Assembly (NCBI RefSeq): GCF_900109195.1
Contig: NZ_FNZG01000002.1
Span: 814,191 to 878,190 of the forward strand
Direction of reading: 5' to 3'
DNA from: Pseudooceanicola nitratireducens
GTDB taxonomy: Bacteria; Pseudomonadota; Alphaproteobacteria; Rhodobacterales; Rhodobacteraceae
DNA length: 64,000 bases
Made by a program: the position numbers and the translations under genes. Of this stretch, positions 50,907-59,418 are shown one piece after another; the stretch's first letter is position 1, and each line of letters starts with the position of its first letter. Below the pieces are notes generated by a model. The model saw only the letters and a list, made by a program, of their open reading frames with translations, was not told where the DNA came from and searched no databases.

Positions 50907-51680
50907 GTGCAAGACGACTGGACAGCGGTAGAGCGTTTCCGCCCGGACGGGGCTGCGCCTGTCGTGCTGGTCTGCGAACATGCGTCGCGCCACATTCCCG
51001 CCGATCTGAACGACCTGGGGCTGACGGGGGCGGCGCTGACGTCGCATGCGGCCTGGGATATCGGGGCCCTTGCCGTGGCGCGGGGCCTGGCCGAACGGCT
51101 GGACGCGCCGCTGGTGGCGGGGGCGACATCACGGCTTGTCTATGACCTCAACCGCCCGCTGGAGTCGCCCACGGCGATCCCGCCGGTCAGCGAGGTCTTT
51201 GAAATTCCGGGCAACCAGGGGCTGTCCGACACGGCGCGCCGCGACCGGTTTGACCGGCTTCATACCCCCTTCCATGACGCCCTGGCCGAAACGGTCGCGA
51301 CGCAGCGGGCGCGGGTCGCGGGGCCGGTGGCGCTGATCACCGTGCACAGTTTCACCCGGATCTACCTGGGCCAGGAGCGCGCGGTCGAACTGGGCTATCT
51401 GTTCCATTCTGATGGCGCGCTGGCGCAGGCGGCCTTGCAGGTCGAACAGACCCGCGGGCAGTACGCAAGCGCGCTGAACGAACCCTACGGGGCCGGGGAC
51501 GGCGTGACCTACACGCTTGAAAAACATGGCGAAAGCCAGGGTCTGCCCGCGCTGATGATCGAGGTGCAGAACGACCTGATCGAGCCGCCGGAAGGCGCGG
51601 CCGCCATGGCCGATCACCTGGCCGAGACGCTGCGCGCGATCCTGCCGCAGCCGGGACAGACACAGGAGGCCACCGCATGA
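50907..51680 (+). CDS. N-formylglutamate amidohydrolase-family protein
   Basis: A 257-residue zinc-type hydrolase of the FGase fold (HutG-like), which cleaves an amide such as N-formyl-L-glutamate to glutamate. VLVCEHASRHIP at residues about 19-30 is the conserved metal-binding opening motif; VALITVHSFTRIY is the second conserved block. Start is GTG at 50907. It heads the operon and overlaps the TRAP small permease (ATGA). In a histidine-degradation cluster one would expect hut genes; none are here. With a glutamine-synthetase-like ligase three genes on, it might instead hydrolyse a gamma-glutamyl product. This alternative role is inference. Confidence 0.87.
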   Translation: MQDDWTAVERFRPDGAAPVVLVCEHASRHIPADLNDLGLTGAALTSHAAWDIGALAVARGLAERLDAPLVAGATSRLVYDLNRPLESPTAIPPVSEVFEIPGNQGLSDTARRDRFDRLHTPFHDALAETVATQRARVAGPVALITVHSFTRIYLGQERAVELGYLFHSDGALAQAALQVEQTRGQYASALNEPYGAGDGVTYTLEKHGESQGLPALMIEVQNDLIEPPEGAAAMADHLAETLRAILPQPGQTQEATA

Positions 51681-52261
51681 AGGCGATGCGCCGCTTCATC
51701 ACGGTGGTGGATGCGTTCAACTACCGCCTGGGCCGGCTGATGATGTTCGGCATCTTCGTCCTGATGGGCGTTCTGCTGTGGTCGACCTTTTCCAAGGCGG
51801 CCGGAAGCCCGTCGCTGTGGACGCTGGAAATGGCCCAGTTCATCATGGTCGGCTATTACATCCTGGGCGGGCCCTACGCGATCCAGATGGGATCGAACGT
51901 ACGGATGGACCTGTTCTATGGCGATTTCTCGCCCCGCCGGAAGGCCTGGTTCGACGCGATCACCGTCTTCTTCCTGCTGGCCTACCTGGGCGTGCTGCTG
52001 TGGGGCGGGATCGAGTCGACGATCTACGCCTTCCAATACGGCGGTGAGAGGTCGTCGTCGGTCTGGCGGCCCTATATCTGGCCGATCAAGGTCATCATGT
52101 GCACGGGCATCACCTTGATGCTGCTGCAATCGCTGTCCGAGCTGTTCAAGGACATCATCTTCCTTAAAACCGGAAAGCCGATGCGCCCTGATCAGGGTGC
52201 GGGTCCGGATCAGAAAAACACAGCCTCTGCCGATCAGAAAGACGCCGCCGATGCCCTATGA
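51677..52261 (+). CDS. TRAP transporter small permease (DctQ family)
   Basis: A 194-residue membrane protein with four predicted helices between residues 15 and 165. MMFGIFVLMGVLLWSTFSKA and YILGGPYAIQMGSNVRMDLF are recognisable family segments. The polar C-terminal tail (about 25 residues) is longer than usual. Translationally coupled by ATGA to the upstream hydrolase and overlapping the large permease by 11 bases. Confidence 0.9.
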   Translation: MKAMRRFITVVDAFNYRLGRLMMFGIFVLMGVLLWSTFSKAAGSPSLWTLEMAQFIMVGYYILGGPYAIQMGSNVRMDLFYGDFSPRRKAWFDAITVFFLLAYLGVLLWGGIESTIYAFQYGGERSSSVWRPYIWPIKVIMCTGITLMLLQSLSELFKDIIFLKTGKPMRPDQGAGPDQKNTASADQKDAADAL

Positions 52262-53579
52262 GCTGATCGCCATCCTCATGTTCTCGACCATGATGGTCAT
52301 GCTGTTCACCGGGCAGCGTGTCTTCGGGGCCATCGGCTTTGTCGCCGTCATCGCGGCGATCCTGCTGTGGGGCGACCGGGGCGGCTATGACATCGGGTTT
52401 TCCGCCGCGATCAAGCTGATGCGGTGGTATCCGCTGCTGACCCTGCCGATGTTCATCTTCATGGGCTACGTGATGTCGGAATCGAAGATTGCCGACGACC
52501 TGTACAAGATGTTCCACGTCTGGATGGGCGGGCTGTCGGGCGGGCTGGCCATTGGCACGATCTTCCTGATGGTGCTGATTTCCGCCATGAACGGCCTGTC
52601 GGTCGCGGGCATGGCCATCGGGGCCACCATCGCGCTGCCGGAACTGCTGAAACGCGGCTATGACAAGACAATGGTGACCGGGGTGATCCAGGCGGGGTCC
52701 TCGCTTGGGATCCTGGTGCCGCCCTCGGTCGTGCTGGTGTTGTACGCGATGATCGCGCGGCAACCCGTGGGGCAGCTGTGGCTGGCGGGCGTGCTGCCGG
52801 GGCTGATGATGGCGGCGCTTTTCGTGATCTACATCGCCGTGCGCTGCAAGCTGAACCCGGCGCTTGGCCCGGTGCTGCCCAAGGAAGAACGCGACGCCGT
52901 TCCCCTGGGCGAAAAGCTGCGGCTGCTGCGGGCGGGGCTGCTGCCGCTGGCGATCTTCTTCATCATGATGTTTCCCTTCGTGAAGGGCTATACCTCGCTT
53001 GTCGAAAGCTCGGCCATCGGGGCGCTGGCGGCCTTCCTGGCGGCGGTGCTGAAGGGCCGGATGACGCGCAGGGTGTTCGAAACCTGCATCCGCCAGACCC
53101 TGGGCATCACCTGCATGTTCATGTGGATCATCCTGGCGGCGCTGGCCTTTGGCGCGGTCTTCGACGGGCTGGGCGCGGTCAAGGCGATCGAGAGCCTCTT
53201 TACCGAACGGCTGGGCCTGAACCCCTGGGTCATCCTGATCCTGATGCAGCTGTCCTTCCTGGTGATGGGCACCTTCCTGGACGACACCGCCATGCTGGTC
53301 ATCGTTGCGCCGCTTTACGTGCCGCTTGTTGGCGAGCTGGGGTTCAACCTGATCTGGTACGGTGTGCTGTATACGATCACCTGTCAGATCGCCTATATGA
53401 CGCCGCCCTTCGGCTATAACCTGTTTCTGATGCGGGCCATGGCCCCGCCCGAGATCGGGCTGAAGGACATCTACCGGTCCATCATCCCCTTCGTGGGTGT
53501 CATGGTGGTGGCGCTGGTGATCGTCATGGCCTTCCCGCAGATCGCCCTTTGGCTGCCTGATCTGATCTATTCCAGATGA
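52251..53579 (+). CDS. TRAP transporter large permease (DctM family)
   Basis: A 442-residue permease with about 12 hydrophobic segments. LISAMNGLSVAGMAIGATIALPELLKR, SSLGILVPPSVVLVLYAMIA and MGTFLDDTAMLVIVAPLYVPL are hallmark regions, and ITCQIAYMTPPFGYNLFLM is near the end. It is of the type found with tat-exported binding proteins (FcbT-like). The ATG at 52251 lies inside the small-permease 3' end by overlap. Together with DctQ and the binding protein it completes the third TRAP system. Confidence 0.93.
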   Translation: MPYELIAILMFSTMMVMLFTGQRVFGAIGFVAVIAAILLWGDRGGYDIGFSAAIKLMRWYPLLTLPMFIFMGYVMSESKIADDLYKMFHVWMGGLSGGLAIGTIFLMVLISAMNGLSVAGMAIGATIALPELLKRGYDKTMVTGVIQAGSSLGILVPPSVVLVLYAMIARQPVGQLWLAGVLPGLMMAALFVIYIAVRCKLNPALGPVLPKEERDAVPLGEKLRLLRAGLLPLAIFFIMMFPFVKGYTSLVESSAIGALAAFLAAVLKGRMTRRVFETCIRQTLGITCMFMWIILAALAFGAVFDGLGAVKAIESLFTERLGLNPWVILILMQLSFLVMGTFLDDTAMLVIVAPLYVPLVGELGFNLIWYGVLYTITCQIAYMTPPFGYNLFLMRAMAPPEIGLKDIYRSIIPFVGVMVVALVIVMAFPQIALWLPDLIYSR

Positions 53580-53634
53580 ACCATAAGGCCGGATCAACCG
53601 GTCGCGTAATTCGAAACCAACAGGAGAGAGAGTA

Positions 53635-54672
53635 ATGACAACAAGACGTTCCTTCCTTCGCGGCGCAGCGGCCGCGGCCCCGGCGGCGCTGGCTGCTCCG
53701 GCCGTCGTCCGGGCGCAAAGCGCAATCAAGTGGCGCTGGCAGACCTATGCCGGTGCGGCGCTTGGCGAACATGTGACCAAGCCGATCGTCGACTACATCA
53801 ACAACGCCTCCAATGGTGAGCTCGAGGTCGAGCTGTTCTACGCCGATCAGATCGTCCCGACCGGAGAGCTGTTCCAGGCGCTGCAGCGTGGCACCATCGA
53901 CGCGGTGCATTCGGACGACGACTCGATGGCGTCGCCGACCCCGCTGCGCCAGTTCGGCGGCTATTTCCCCTTTGCCACCAAGCACATCCTCGACGTGCCG
54001 GTGCTGTTCAACCAGTACGGCCTGAAAGAGATCTGGGAAGAGGAATACGCCAAGGTCGGCGTCAAGTGGCTGTCGGCCGCGGGTCAGGACCCGTGTAACT
54101 TCAACACCAAGAAGGAAATCACCTCGGTCGCGGATCTGGACGGGCTGAAGCTTTATACCTTCCCGACCGCGGGCCGCTTCCTGGCGCAATTCGGCGTCGT
54201 GCCGATGAACATTCCTTACGAGGATGCCGAGGTCGCGGTGCAGACCGGTGAGCTGGACGGTATGGCCTGGTCGGGCATCACCGAGGATTACACCGTCGGC
54301 TGGGCGAACGTCACCGACTACTTCCTGACCAACAACATCTCGGGGGCTTGGATCGGGTCCTACTTCGTGAACGAGAAACGTTGGGCGGACCTGCCCGAGC
54401 ACCTCAAGGCCGTCGTCATGTCGGCAATCGAAGCCGGTCACACCTACCGCAACCAGTGGTACTGGGGCGGCGAGGCCAAGCTGCGCGCCACCGGCGATCA
54501 GCTGGAACTGCGCACCGTGCCGGCCGCCGAATGGGCCGAGGTCGAAAATGCCGCCAAGGCCTTCTGGGAAGAGATTGCCCAGGAAGGTGAAATCCAGCAG
54601 AAGATCGTCAACATCTTCAAGGAATACAACGGCGTCATCAACCAGGCAGGCCCGCCGTACACCAACGGCTGA
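53635..54672 (+). CDS. TRAP transporter solute-binding subunit with Tat signal
   Basis: A 345-residue periplasmic binding protein. MTTRRSFLRGAAAAAPAALA is a twin-arginine signal (RRSFLRG) with cleavage near residue 28, consistent with export of a folded protein. The mature core contains the DctP Arg-region variant DLDGLKLYTFPTAGRFLAQF and multiple aromatic residues (WRWQTY, WYWGGEAK), suggesting a ligand with a non-carboxylate or amine group rather than a simple dicarboxylate. FcbT1-like binding proteins share this style. Third position in the TRAP set; a stem-loop follows its stop. Confidence 0.92.
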   Translation: MTTRRSFLRGAAAAAPAALAAPAVVRAQSAIKWRWQTYAGAALGEHVTKPIVDYINNASNGELEVELFYADQIVPTGELFQALQRGTIDAVHSDDDSMASPTPLRQFGGYFPFATKHILDVPVLFNQYGLKEIWEEEYAKVGVKWLSAAGQDPCNFNTKKEITSVADLDGLKLYTFPTAGRFLAQFGVVPMNIPYEDAEVAVQTGELDGMAWSGITEDYTVGWANVTDYFLTNNISGAWIGSYFVNEKRWADLPEHLKAVVMSAIEAGHTYRNQWYWGGEAKLRATGDQLELRTVPAAEWAEVENAAKAFWEEIAQEGEIQQKIVNIFKEYNGVINQAGPPYTNG

Positions 54673-54728
54673 CCCGTCGACGATGACGATGCAGGGCGGC
54701 CCCGCGCGGGCCCTCCTAACGAAACAGC

Positions 54729-54752
54729 AAGGTGGCCTTTCGGGGCCACCTT
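54729..54752. other. Intercistronic stem-loop after TRAP binding-protein gene
   Basis: AAGGTGGCC-TTTCGG-GGCCACCTT is a perfect 9-base stem in the gap between the binding protein and the ligase gene. No T-tract follows; it may stabilise upstream mRNA. Confidence 0.6.
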
Positions 54753-54776
54753 GGCGCGTGAAACAAGGGGAAAGAC

Positions 54777-56141
54777 ATGCCGGGCAACCTGACATTCGAA
54801 ACGCTCAAGGAAATGGCCGCGACCGGGGAAATCGACACCGTTCTGGTGGCCCTGGTGGATATGCAGGGCCGCCTGATGGGCAAACGCTTCCACGTGTCGA
54901 ACTTCATCGAACATTCGGTCGAGGAAACCCATTGCTGCAACTACCTGCTGGCCACCGACCTGGTGATGTCCACGCCCAAGGGGTACAAGGCGACCTCGTG
55001 GGAGTCGGGCTATGGCGACTATACGCTGAAGCCTGACCTGTCGACGCTGCGTCTGGTTCCCTGGTTGGAAGGTACCGCGCTGGTGCTGGGCGATCTGGAA
55101 GATCACCACACCCATGCCCCCGTCGCCCATTCGCCGCGCGAGATGCTGAAACGCCAGATCGCGCGGCTGAAGGATCTGGGCTTTGACGCCATGATGGCGA
55201 CCGAGCTGGAGTTCTTCCTGTTCGAGAAAGATTACCGGACCCTGCAGAAGGAAGGCTACCAGGAGCTGGTGCCGCTGTCGGGTCACAACGAAGATTACAA
55301 CCTGTTCCAGACCACCAAGGAAGAGGGCATGATGCGCCCGCTGCGCAATCATTTGGTCGGTGCCGGCATCCCGGTCGAGAACACCAAGGGCGAGGCCGAG
55401 CTGGGCCAGCAGGAGTTGAACATCCGCTACGCCGAAGCGATGGACTGCGCCGACAACCACACGATCGCCAAGCATGCGACCAAGGAAATCGCCTGGGCCA
55501 ACGGCATCTCGGCCTCGTTCCTGGCGAAATGGGCGTCGGACAAGGTCGGGTCGTCCAGCCACGTGCACATGTCGCTGTGGAAGGGGGCGGAGGCCGCGTT
55601 CTTCGACAAGAATGACGAACACGGCATGTCCCCGGTGATGAAGAACTTCTGCGCGGGTCTGATCAAATACGCCCGCGACTACACCTTCTTCCTGGCCCCT
55701 TACGTCAACAGCTATAAACGCTTTGCCAAGGGCACCTTTGCGCCGACGAAATCGGTCTGGTCCGTCGACAACCGCACCGCCGCCTTCCGTCTGTGTGGCG
55801 AAGGCACCAAGGGCGTGCGCATGGAATGCCGGATCGGCGGGTCGGATCTGAACCCCTACCTGGCACAGGCCGCGCTTCTGGCCGCCGGGATCAAGGGCAT
55901 CGAAGAGGGGCTGGAACTGGCCCCGCCGACCCGCGGCGATGTCTACGACGCCGAGAACGTCGAAGAAATCCCGACGTCCCTGCGCGAGGCGACCGAGACG
56001 CTGAAGAATTCGGCCCTGCTGCGCGAGGCCTTTGGCGATTTCGTCGTGGATCACTATGTCCGCTGCGCCGAATGGGAGCAGGAGGAATACGACCGCATCG
56101 TCACCGACTGGGAAATCGAACGCGGGTTCGAACGGGCCTGA
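54777..56141 (+). CDS. Glutamine synthetase-family ligase (gamma-glutamyl-amine ligase, PuuA-like)
   Basis: A 454-residue glutamine-synthetase-fold ligase. The beta-grasp N-terminus (DTVLVALVDMQGRLMGKRF) is followed by metal and ATP residues in MATELEFFLFEK and GSSSHVHMSLWKG (the substrate His). It then has YVNSYKRFAKGTFAPTKSVW and the arginine motifs NRTAAFRL and RMECRIGGSDLNPYLAQAAL. GS-like proteins of this size without the adenylylation Tyr region include PuuA (gamma-glutamylputrescine), IpuC (isopropylamine) and GlnA4 (ethanolamine) ligases. The neighbouring alcohol and aldehyde dehydrogenases and hydrolase support gamma-glutamylation of an amino alcohol. Substrate unproved. Confidence 0.9.
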   Translation: MPGNLTFETLKEMAATGEIDTVLVALVDMQGRLMGKRFHVSNFIEHSVEETHCCNYLLATDLVMSTPKGYKATSWESGYGDYTLKPDLSTLRLVPWLEGTALVLGDLEDHHTHAPVAHSPREMLKRQIARLKDLGFDAMMATELEFFLFEKDYRTLQKEGYQELVPLSGHNEDYNLFQTTKEEGMMRPLRNHLVGAGIPVENTKGEAELGQQELNIRYAEAMDCADNHTIAKHATKEIAWANGISASFLAKWASDKVGSSSHVHMSLWKGAEAAFFDKNDEHGMSPVMKNFCAGLIKYARDYTFFLAPYVNSYKRFAKGTFAPTKSVWSVDNRTAAFRLCGEGTKGVRMECRIGGSDLNPYLAQAALLAAGIKGIEEGLELAPPTRGDVYDAENVEEIPTSLREATETLKNSALLREAFGDFVVDHYVRCAEWEQEEYDRIVTDWEIERGFERA

Positions 56142-56142
56142 T

Positions 56143-56511
56143 ATGATCGAACGTATCGACCACCTCGTCCTCACCGTGCGGGACATTGAGGCCTCGGTTG
56201 CCTTCTACACCCGCGTGCTGGGGGTCGAGGCCGTGACATTTGCCGGGGGGCGGCGCGCGCTGGCCTTCGGCAATCAGAAGATCAACCTGCAGACCCTGGG
56301 CCAGGAACAGCGTAATCACGCCTGTATCGGGTCGGGGGATCTGTGTCTGATCACCAACTGGCCGGTTCAGGACGTGCTTGACCGGCTGGCACAGGAAAAC
56401 ATCGCCGTGGTGGAAGGGCCGGTTGCGAAATCGGGCGCTCTAGGTCCCATCACCTCGGTCTATTTCAATGACCCCGATGGCAATCTGATCGAAGTGAGCC
56501 GCTATGACTGA
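56143..56511 (+). CDS. VOC-superfamily small metalloprotein (glyoxalase/virulence-protein-like)
   Basis: A 122-residue single VOC domain (MIERIDHLVLTVRDIEASVAFYTRVLGV), with likely metal ligands His7 and a C-terminal Glu in DPDGNLIEVSRYD. ATG at 56143 directly follows the ligase stop (one base apart). Its stop overlaps the aldehyde dehydrogenase by 8 bases. Such small VOC proteins are often called glyoxalases or biphenyl-2,3-diol-like, without proven activity. Position in the operon suggests an auxiliary step or isomerisation in the amine pathway. Confidence 0.87.
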   Translation: MIERIDHLVLTVRDIEASVAFYTRVLGVEAVTFAGGRRALAFGNQKINLQTLGQEQRNHACIGSGDLCLITNWPVQDVLDRLAQENIAVVEGPVAKSGALGPITSVYFNDPDGNLIEVSRYD

Positions 56512-57886
56512 CATGTTGCAATGTATCTCTCCGATTGACGGTAGCGTCTTTGCGGAACGCCCTGTCCTGACGCTGGACGAAGGCAAGGCCGCCGCCGCCC
56601 GCGCGCGTGACGCGCAGGCCGCCTGGGCCGCGCGCCCCCTGCAGGAGCGGATCGACCTGGTGATGGCCGGTGTCGCCGCCGTCGGCGCGATGAACGACGA
56701 AATCGTGCCCGAACTGGCGCATATGATGGGCCGCCCGGTGAAATTCGGCGGTGAATTCGGCGGCTTCAACGAACGCGCCAGCCATATGGCCAAGATCGCC
56801 GCCGACAGCCTTGCCGATATCGAGGTGGGCGAGGATGAAACCTTCCGCCGCTATATCCGCCGCGTGCCCTGGGGTGTCGTCTTTGTTGTCGCGCCCTGGA
56901 ATTATCCCTACATGACCGCCATCAACACGGTCGCCCCGGCGCTGATCGCGGGCAATACCGTGGTGCTGAAACACGCGACCCAGACGCTGCTGGTCGGCGA
57001 ACGCATGGCAAAGGCTTTCCATTCCGCCGGTGTCCCCGAGGATGTGTTCCAGAACGTCTTCCTGTCGCATGACACGACGAACGAACTGCTCAAGGCGCGC
57101 GCCTTCGATTTCGTCAACTTCACCGGATCGGTCGGTGGCGGCCAGGCGATGGAACGCGCGGCGGCGGGCACCTTTGTGCCGGTCTCGACCGAATTGGGCG
57201 GCAAGGACCCGGGCTATGTGATGGAGGACGCGGATCTGGACGCGGCGGTCAATACGCTGATGGACGGGGCGCTGTTCAACTCGGGCCAGTGCTGCTGCGG
57301 GATCGAACGGATCTACGTGCACGAAAGCCTCTATGACGCCTTTGTGGAAAAGGCCGTCGCCTGGGCGAAAACGTTGAAATTGGGCAATCCGCTGAACGGG
57401 GAAACCACCCTGGGCCCCATGGCGCATGTGCGATTTGCACAACTTGTGCGCGACCAGATCGACGCCGCAGTCGCCGCAGGGGCCGTGGCGCATATCCCGA
57501 CGGACCCGGCCGATGACGGCGGGGCCTATCTGACGCCGCAGGTGCTGACCAATGTGACCCACGACATGGAAGTCATGCGCGAGGAAAGCTTTGGCCCCGT
57601 GGTCGGCATCATGAAGGTGTCTTCCGATGACGAGGCCGTGGCGCTGATGAATGACAGCCACTACGGGTTGACCGCGTCGCTCTGGACAGCGGATATCGAC
57701 CGTGCGGCGGCGATCGGGGACCGGATCGAAACCGGGACCGTCTTCCTCAACCGGGCCGATTACCTGGATCCCGGCTTGTGCTGGACCGGCTGCAAGGATA
57801 CCGGGCGCGGCGGCGGGCTGTCGGTGATCGGCTATCACAACCTGACCCGTCCGAAATCCTACCACATGAAGAAGGTGACATCATGA
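56504..57886 (+). CDS. NAD(P)-dependent aldehyde dehydrogenase
   Basis: A 460-residue dehydrogenase. Motifs: VVAPWNYPYMTAINTVAPAL, VNFTGSVGGGQAM, catalytic Glu in STELGGKDPG, and nucleophile region NSGQCCCGIERIY, where the second Cys of three (Cys264) aligns with the catalytic residue. The unusual CCC triplet is notable. It follows the VOC gene by overlap and is coupled to the alcohol dehydrogenase by ATGA. In the proposed pathway it would oxidise the aldehyde from a gamma-glutamyl amino alcohol to the acid. Confidence 0.92.
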   Translation: MTDMLQCISPIDGSVFAERPVLTLDEGKAAAARARDAQAAWAARPLQERIDLVMAGVAAVGAMNDEIVPELAHMMGRPVKFGGEFGGFNERASHMAKIAADSLADIEVGEDETFRRYIRRVPWGVVFVVAPWNYPYMTAINTVAPALIAGNTVVLKHATQTLLVGERMAKAFHSAGVPEDVFQNVFLSHDTTNELLKARAFDFVNFTGSVGGGQAMERAAAGTFVPVSTELGGKDPGYVMEDADLDAAVNTLMDGALFNSGQCCCGIERIYVHESLYDAFVEKAVAWAKTLKLGNPLNGETTLGPMAHVRFAQLVRDQIDAAVAAGAVAHIPTDPADDGGAYLTPQVLTNVTHDMEVMREESFGPVVGIMKVSSDDEAVALMNDSHYGLTASLWTADIDRAAAIGDRIETGTVFLNRADYLDPGLCWTGCKDTGRGGGLSVIGYHNLTRPKSYHMKKVTS

Positions 57887-59028
57887 GCCTGACCGCCAAC
57901 TGGTCCTATCCCACGGCCATCCGCTTTGGCGCCGGCCGCATCGCCGAACTGCCCGAGGCCTGCATCGCCGCAGGCATGAAGAACCCCCTGCTGGTGACCG
58001 ACAAGGGTCTGAAAAGCATGGAGATCACCACCAAGGCGCTGGACATCCTGGACAGTGCCGGCCTGGGGCGTGGCCTTTTTGCCGAGGTCGACCCCAACCC
58101 GTCAGAGGTCAACCTGGAGGCCGGGCTGAAGGTCTACCGCGAAGGCGGCCATGACGGTGTCATCGCCTTTGGCGGCGGCTCGGGTCTGGATCTGGGCAAG
58201 ATGGTCGCCTTCATGGCGGGTCAGTCGCGCCCGGTCTGGGATTTCGAGGATATCGGCGATTGGTGGACCCGCGCCGACCCCGAAGGCATCGCGCCGATCA
58301 TCGCCGTGCCGACCACCGCCGGCACCGGATCCGAAGTGGGCCGCGCCAGCGTCATCACCAATTCCGAAACCCATGTGAAAAAGATCATCTTCCATCCCAA
58401 GGTGCTGCCGACGGTGGTGATCTGCGACCCCGAGCTGACGGTTGGCATGCCCAAGCATATCACCGCCGGCACCGGCCTTGACGCCTTTGCCCATTGCGTC
58501 GAGGCGTTTTCCTCGCCGCATTACCACCCGATGAGCCAGGGCATCGCGCTCGAGGGCATGCGCTTGGTCATCGACAACCTGCCGCGCGCCTATGACGACG
58601 GCACGGATATCGAGGCGCGGGCGAACATGATGTCCGCCGCCGCCATGGGCGCGACCGCCTTCCAGAAGGGCCTGGGCGCGATCCACGCGATGAGCCACCC
58701 GATTGGCGCGGTCTACAACACGCACCACGGCACCACCAACGCGGTCTGCATGCCCGCCGTTCTGGACCTGAACGCGCCGCTGATCCGCGACAGGTTCGAC
58801 CGGGCCGGGGAATACCTGGGCATTTCCGGCGGCTTCGACGGGTTCCGCAGCTTCGTCGATGATTTCAACGCGCGCTTCCAGATCCCCAAGGGGCTGGGCG
58901 AGATGGGCGTTCAGGCTGACCGCATCGACGACCTGGTCGCCATGGCGCTTGAGGATCCGTCCTGCGGCGGCAACCCCGTCGAACTGACGACCGAGAACCT
59001 GACGGCGCTGTTCAAAGCGGCGATGTAA
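57883..59028 (+). CDS. Iron-containing alcohol dehydrogenase (group III)
   Basis: A 381-residue Fe(II)-dependent alcohol dehydrogenase. GGGSGLDLGKMVAF binds NAD. PTTAGTGSEVGRASV is the family signature, and metal ligands include Asp/His in DAFAHCVEAFSSPHYHP and His residues in GAIHAMSHPIGAVYNTHHGTTNAV. The start overlaps the aldehyde dehydrogenase stop (ATGA). It ends the operon and is followed by a terminator. Likely role: oxidation of the alcohol function of the (gamma-glutamyl) substrate, with the neighbouring aldehyde dehydrogenase taking the next step. Confidence 0.93.
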   Translation: MSLTANWSYPTAIRFGAGRIAELPEACIAAGMKNPLLVTDKGLKSMEITTKALDILDSAGLGRGLFAEVDPNPSEVNLEAGLKVYREGGHDGVIAFGGGSGLDLGKMVAFMAGQSRPVWDFEDIGDWWTRADPEGIAPIIAVPTTAGTGSEVGRASVITNSETHVKKIIFHPKVLPTVVICDPELTVGMPKHITAGTGLDAFAHCVEAFSSPHYHPMSQGIALEGMRLVIDNLPRAYDDGTDIEARANMMSAAAMGATAFQKGLGAIHAMSHPIGAVYNTHHGTTNAVCMPAVLDLNAPLIRDRFDRAGEYLGISGGFDGFRSFVDDFNARFQIPKGLGEMGVQADRIDDLVAMALEDPSCGGNPVELTTENLTALFKAAM

Positions 59029-59055
59029 GGGGTTTTTGGTTTTCTGATTTCAGGC

Positions 59056-59084
59056 GGCGCGGGCATGTCCCGCGCCGTTTTTGT
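59056..59084 (+). terminator. Rho-independent terminator of the gamma-glutamyl-type operon
   Basis: GGCGCGGG-CATGT-CCCGCGCC is followed by GTTTTTGTTT, just 27 bases after the alcohol dehydrogenase stop. Confidence 0.9.
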
Positions 59085-59104
59085 TTGCGTTGAGTTTTTC
59101 CCGG

Positions 59105-59250
59105 CCCGGCGGCACGCCGGGCAGCGCCGTCCCGCCCCCCTGGGGCGGCGCTTTTGCGCCCCATGGCTCCGCCCGTGATCAGGCGAAATCGTCCATTGGA
59201 CGATTTCCGAGAAGCCAGATCACCCCCGCGGGGCGGCGCTGCCCTATGAG
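59105..59250. repeat. REP-like mosaic of palindromes
   Basis: In the 390-base gap between the terminator and the SDR gene lie nested palindromes. One is an 11-1-11 repeat (GAAATCGTCCA / TGGACGATTTC, 59185-59207) flanked by GTGATC and GATCAC (59175, 59218). Another pairs TGGGGCG with CGCCCCA (around 59141-59164). The design resembles dispersed extragenic repeats; no gene is evident in 59085-59358. Confidence 0.6.
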
Positions 59251-59358
59251 AGCAATATCACCGACACCAAGTCATTTTTGCTTCTAAGCATCACTGACAT
59301 GGCGATTTATCACGCAATTGGACTGGCATGCGCTCACGAAACTGAACTCTCAGGCAAA

Positions 59359-59392
59359 GAAAAACCGCCCACCCGAGGCTCCGGGCAGGCGG
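59359..59392 (-). terminator. Terminator of the SDR/ligase operon
   Basis: On the minus strand CCGCCTGCCCG-GAGCCT-CGGGTGGGCGG is followed by TTTTT, shortly after the SDR stop. Confidence 0.85.
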
Positions 59393-59418
59393 CACAAGAG
59401 ACACGAAAAACCAGGCCC

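Noticed and set aside
50907-51680. Member of a histidine-utilisation (hut) operon
   Set aside because: No hutH, hutU or hutI-like gene is nearby; the neighbours are transporter, ligase and dehydrogenase genes.
52164-53729. Open frame of 521 codons opposite the third TRAP large permease
   Set aside because: Antisense low-complexity product (His, Gln, Asp-rich); the TRAP permease on the plus strand is clearly real.
59175-59223. Attachment site or IS terminal repeat
   Set aside because: The palindrome has no target duplication, transposase or flanking truncated gene; it is better described as an extragenic palindrome.
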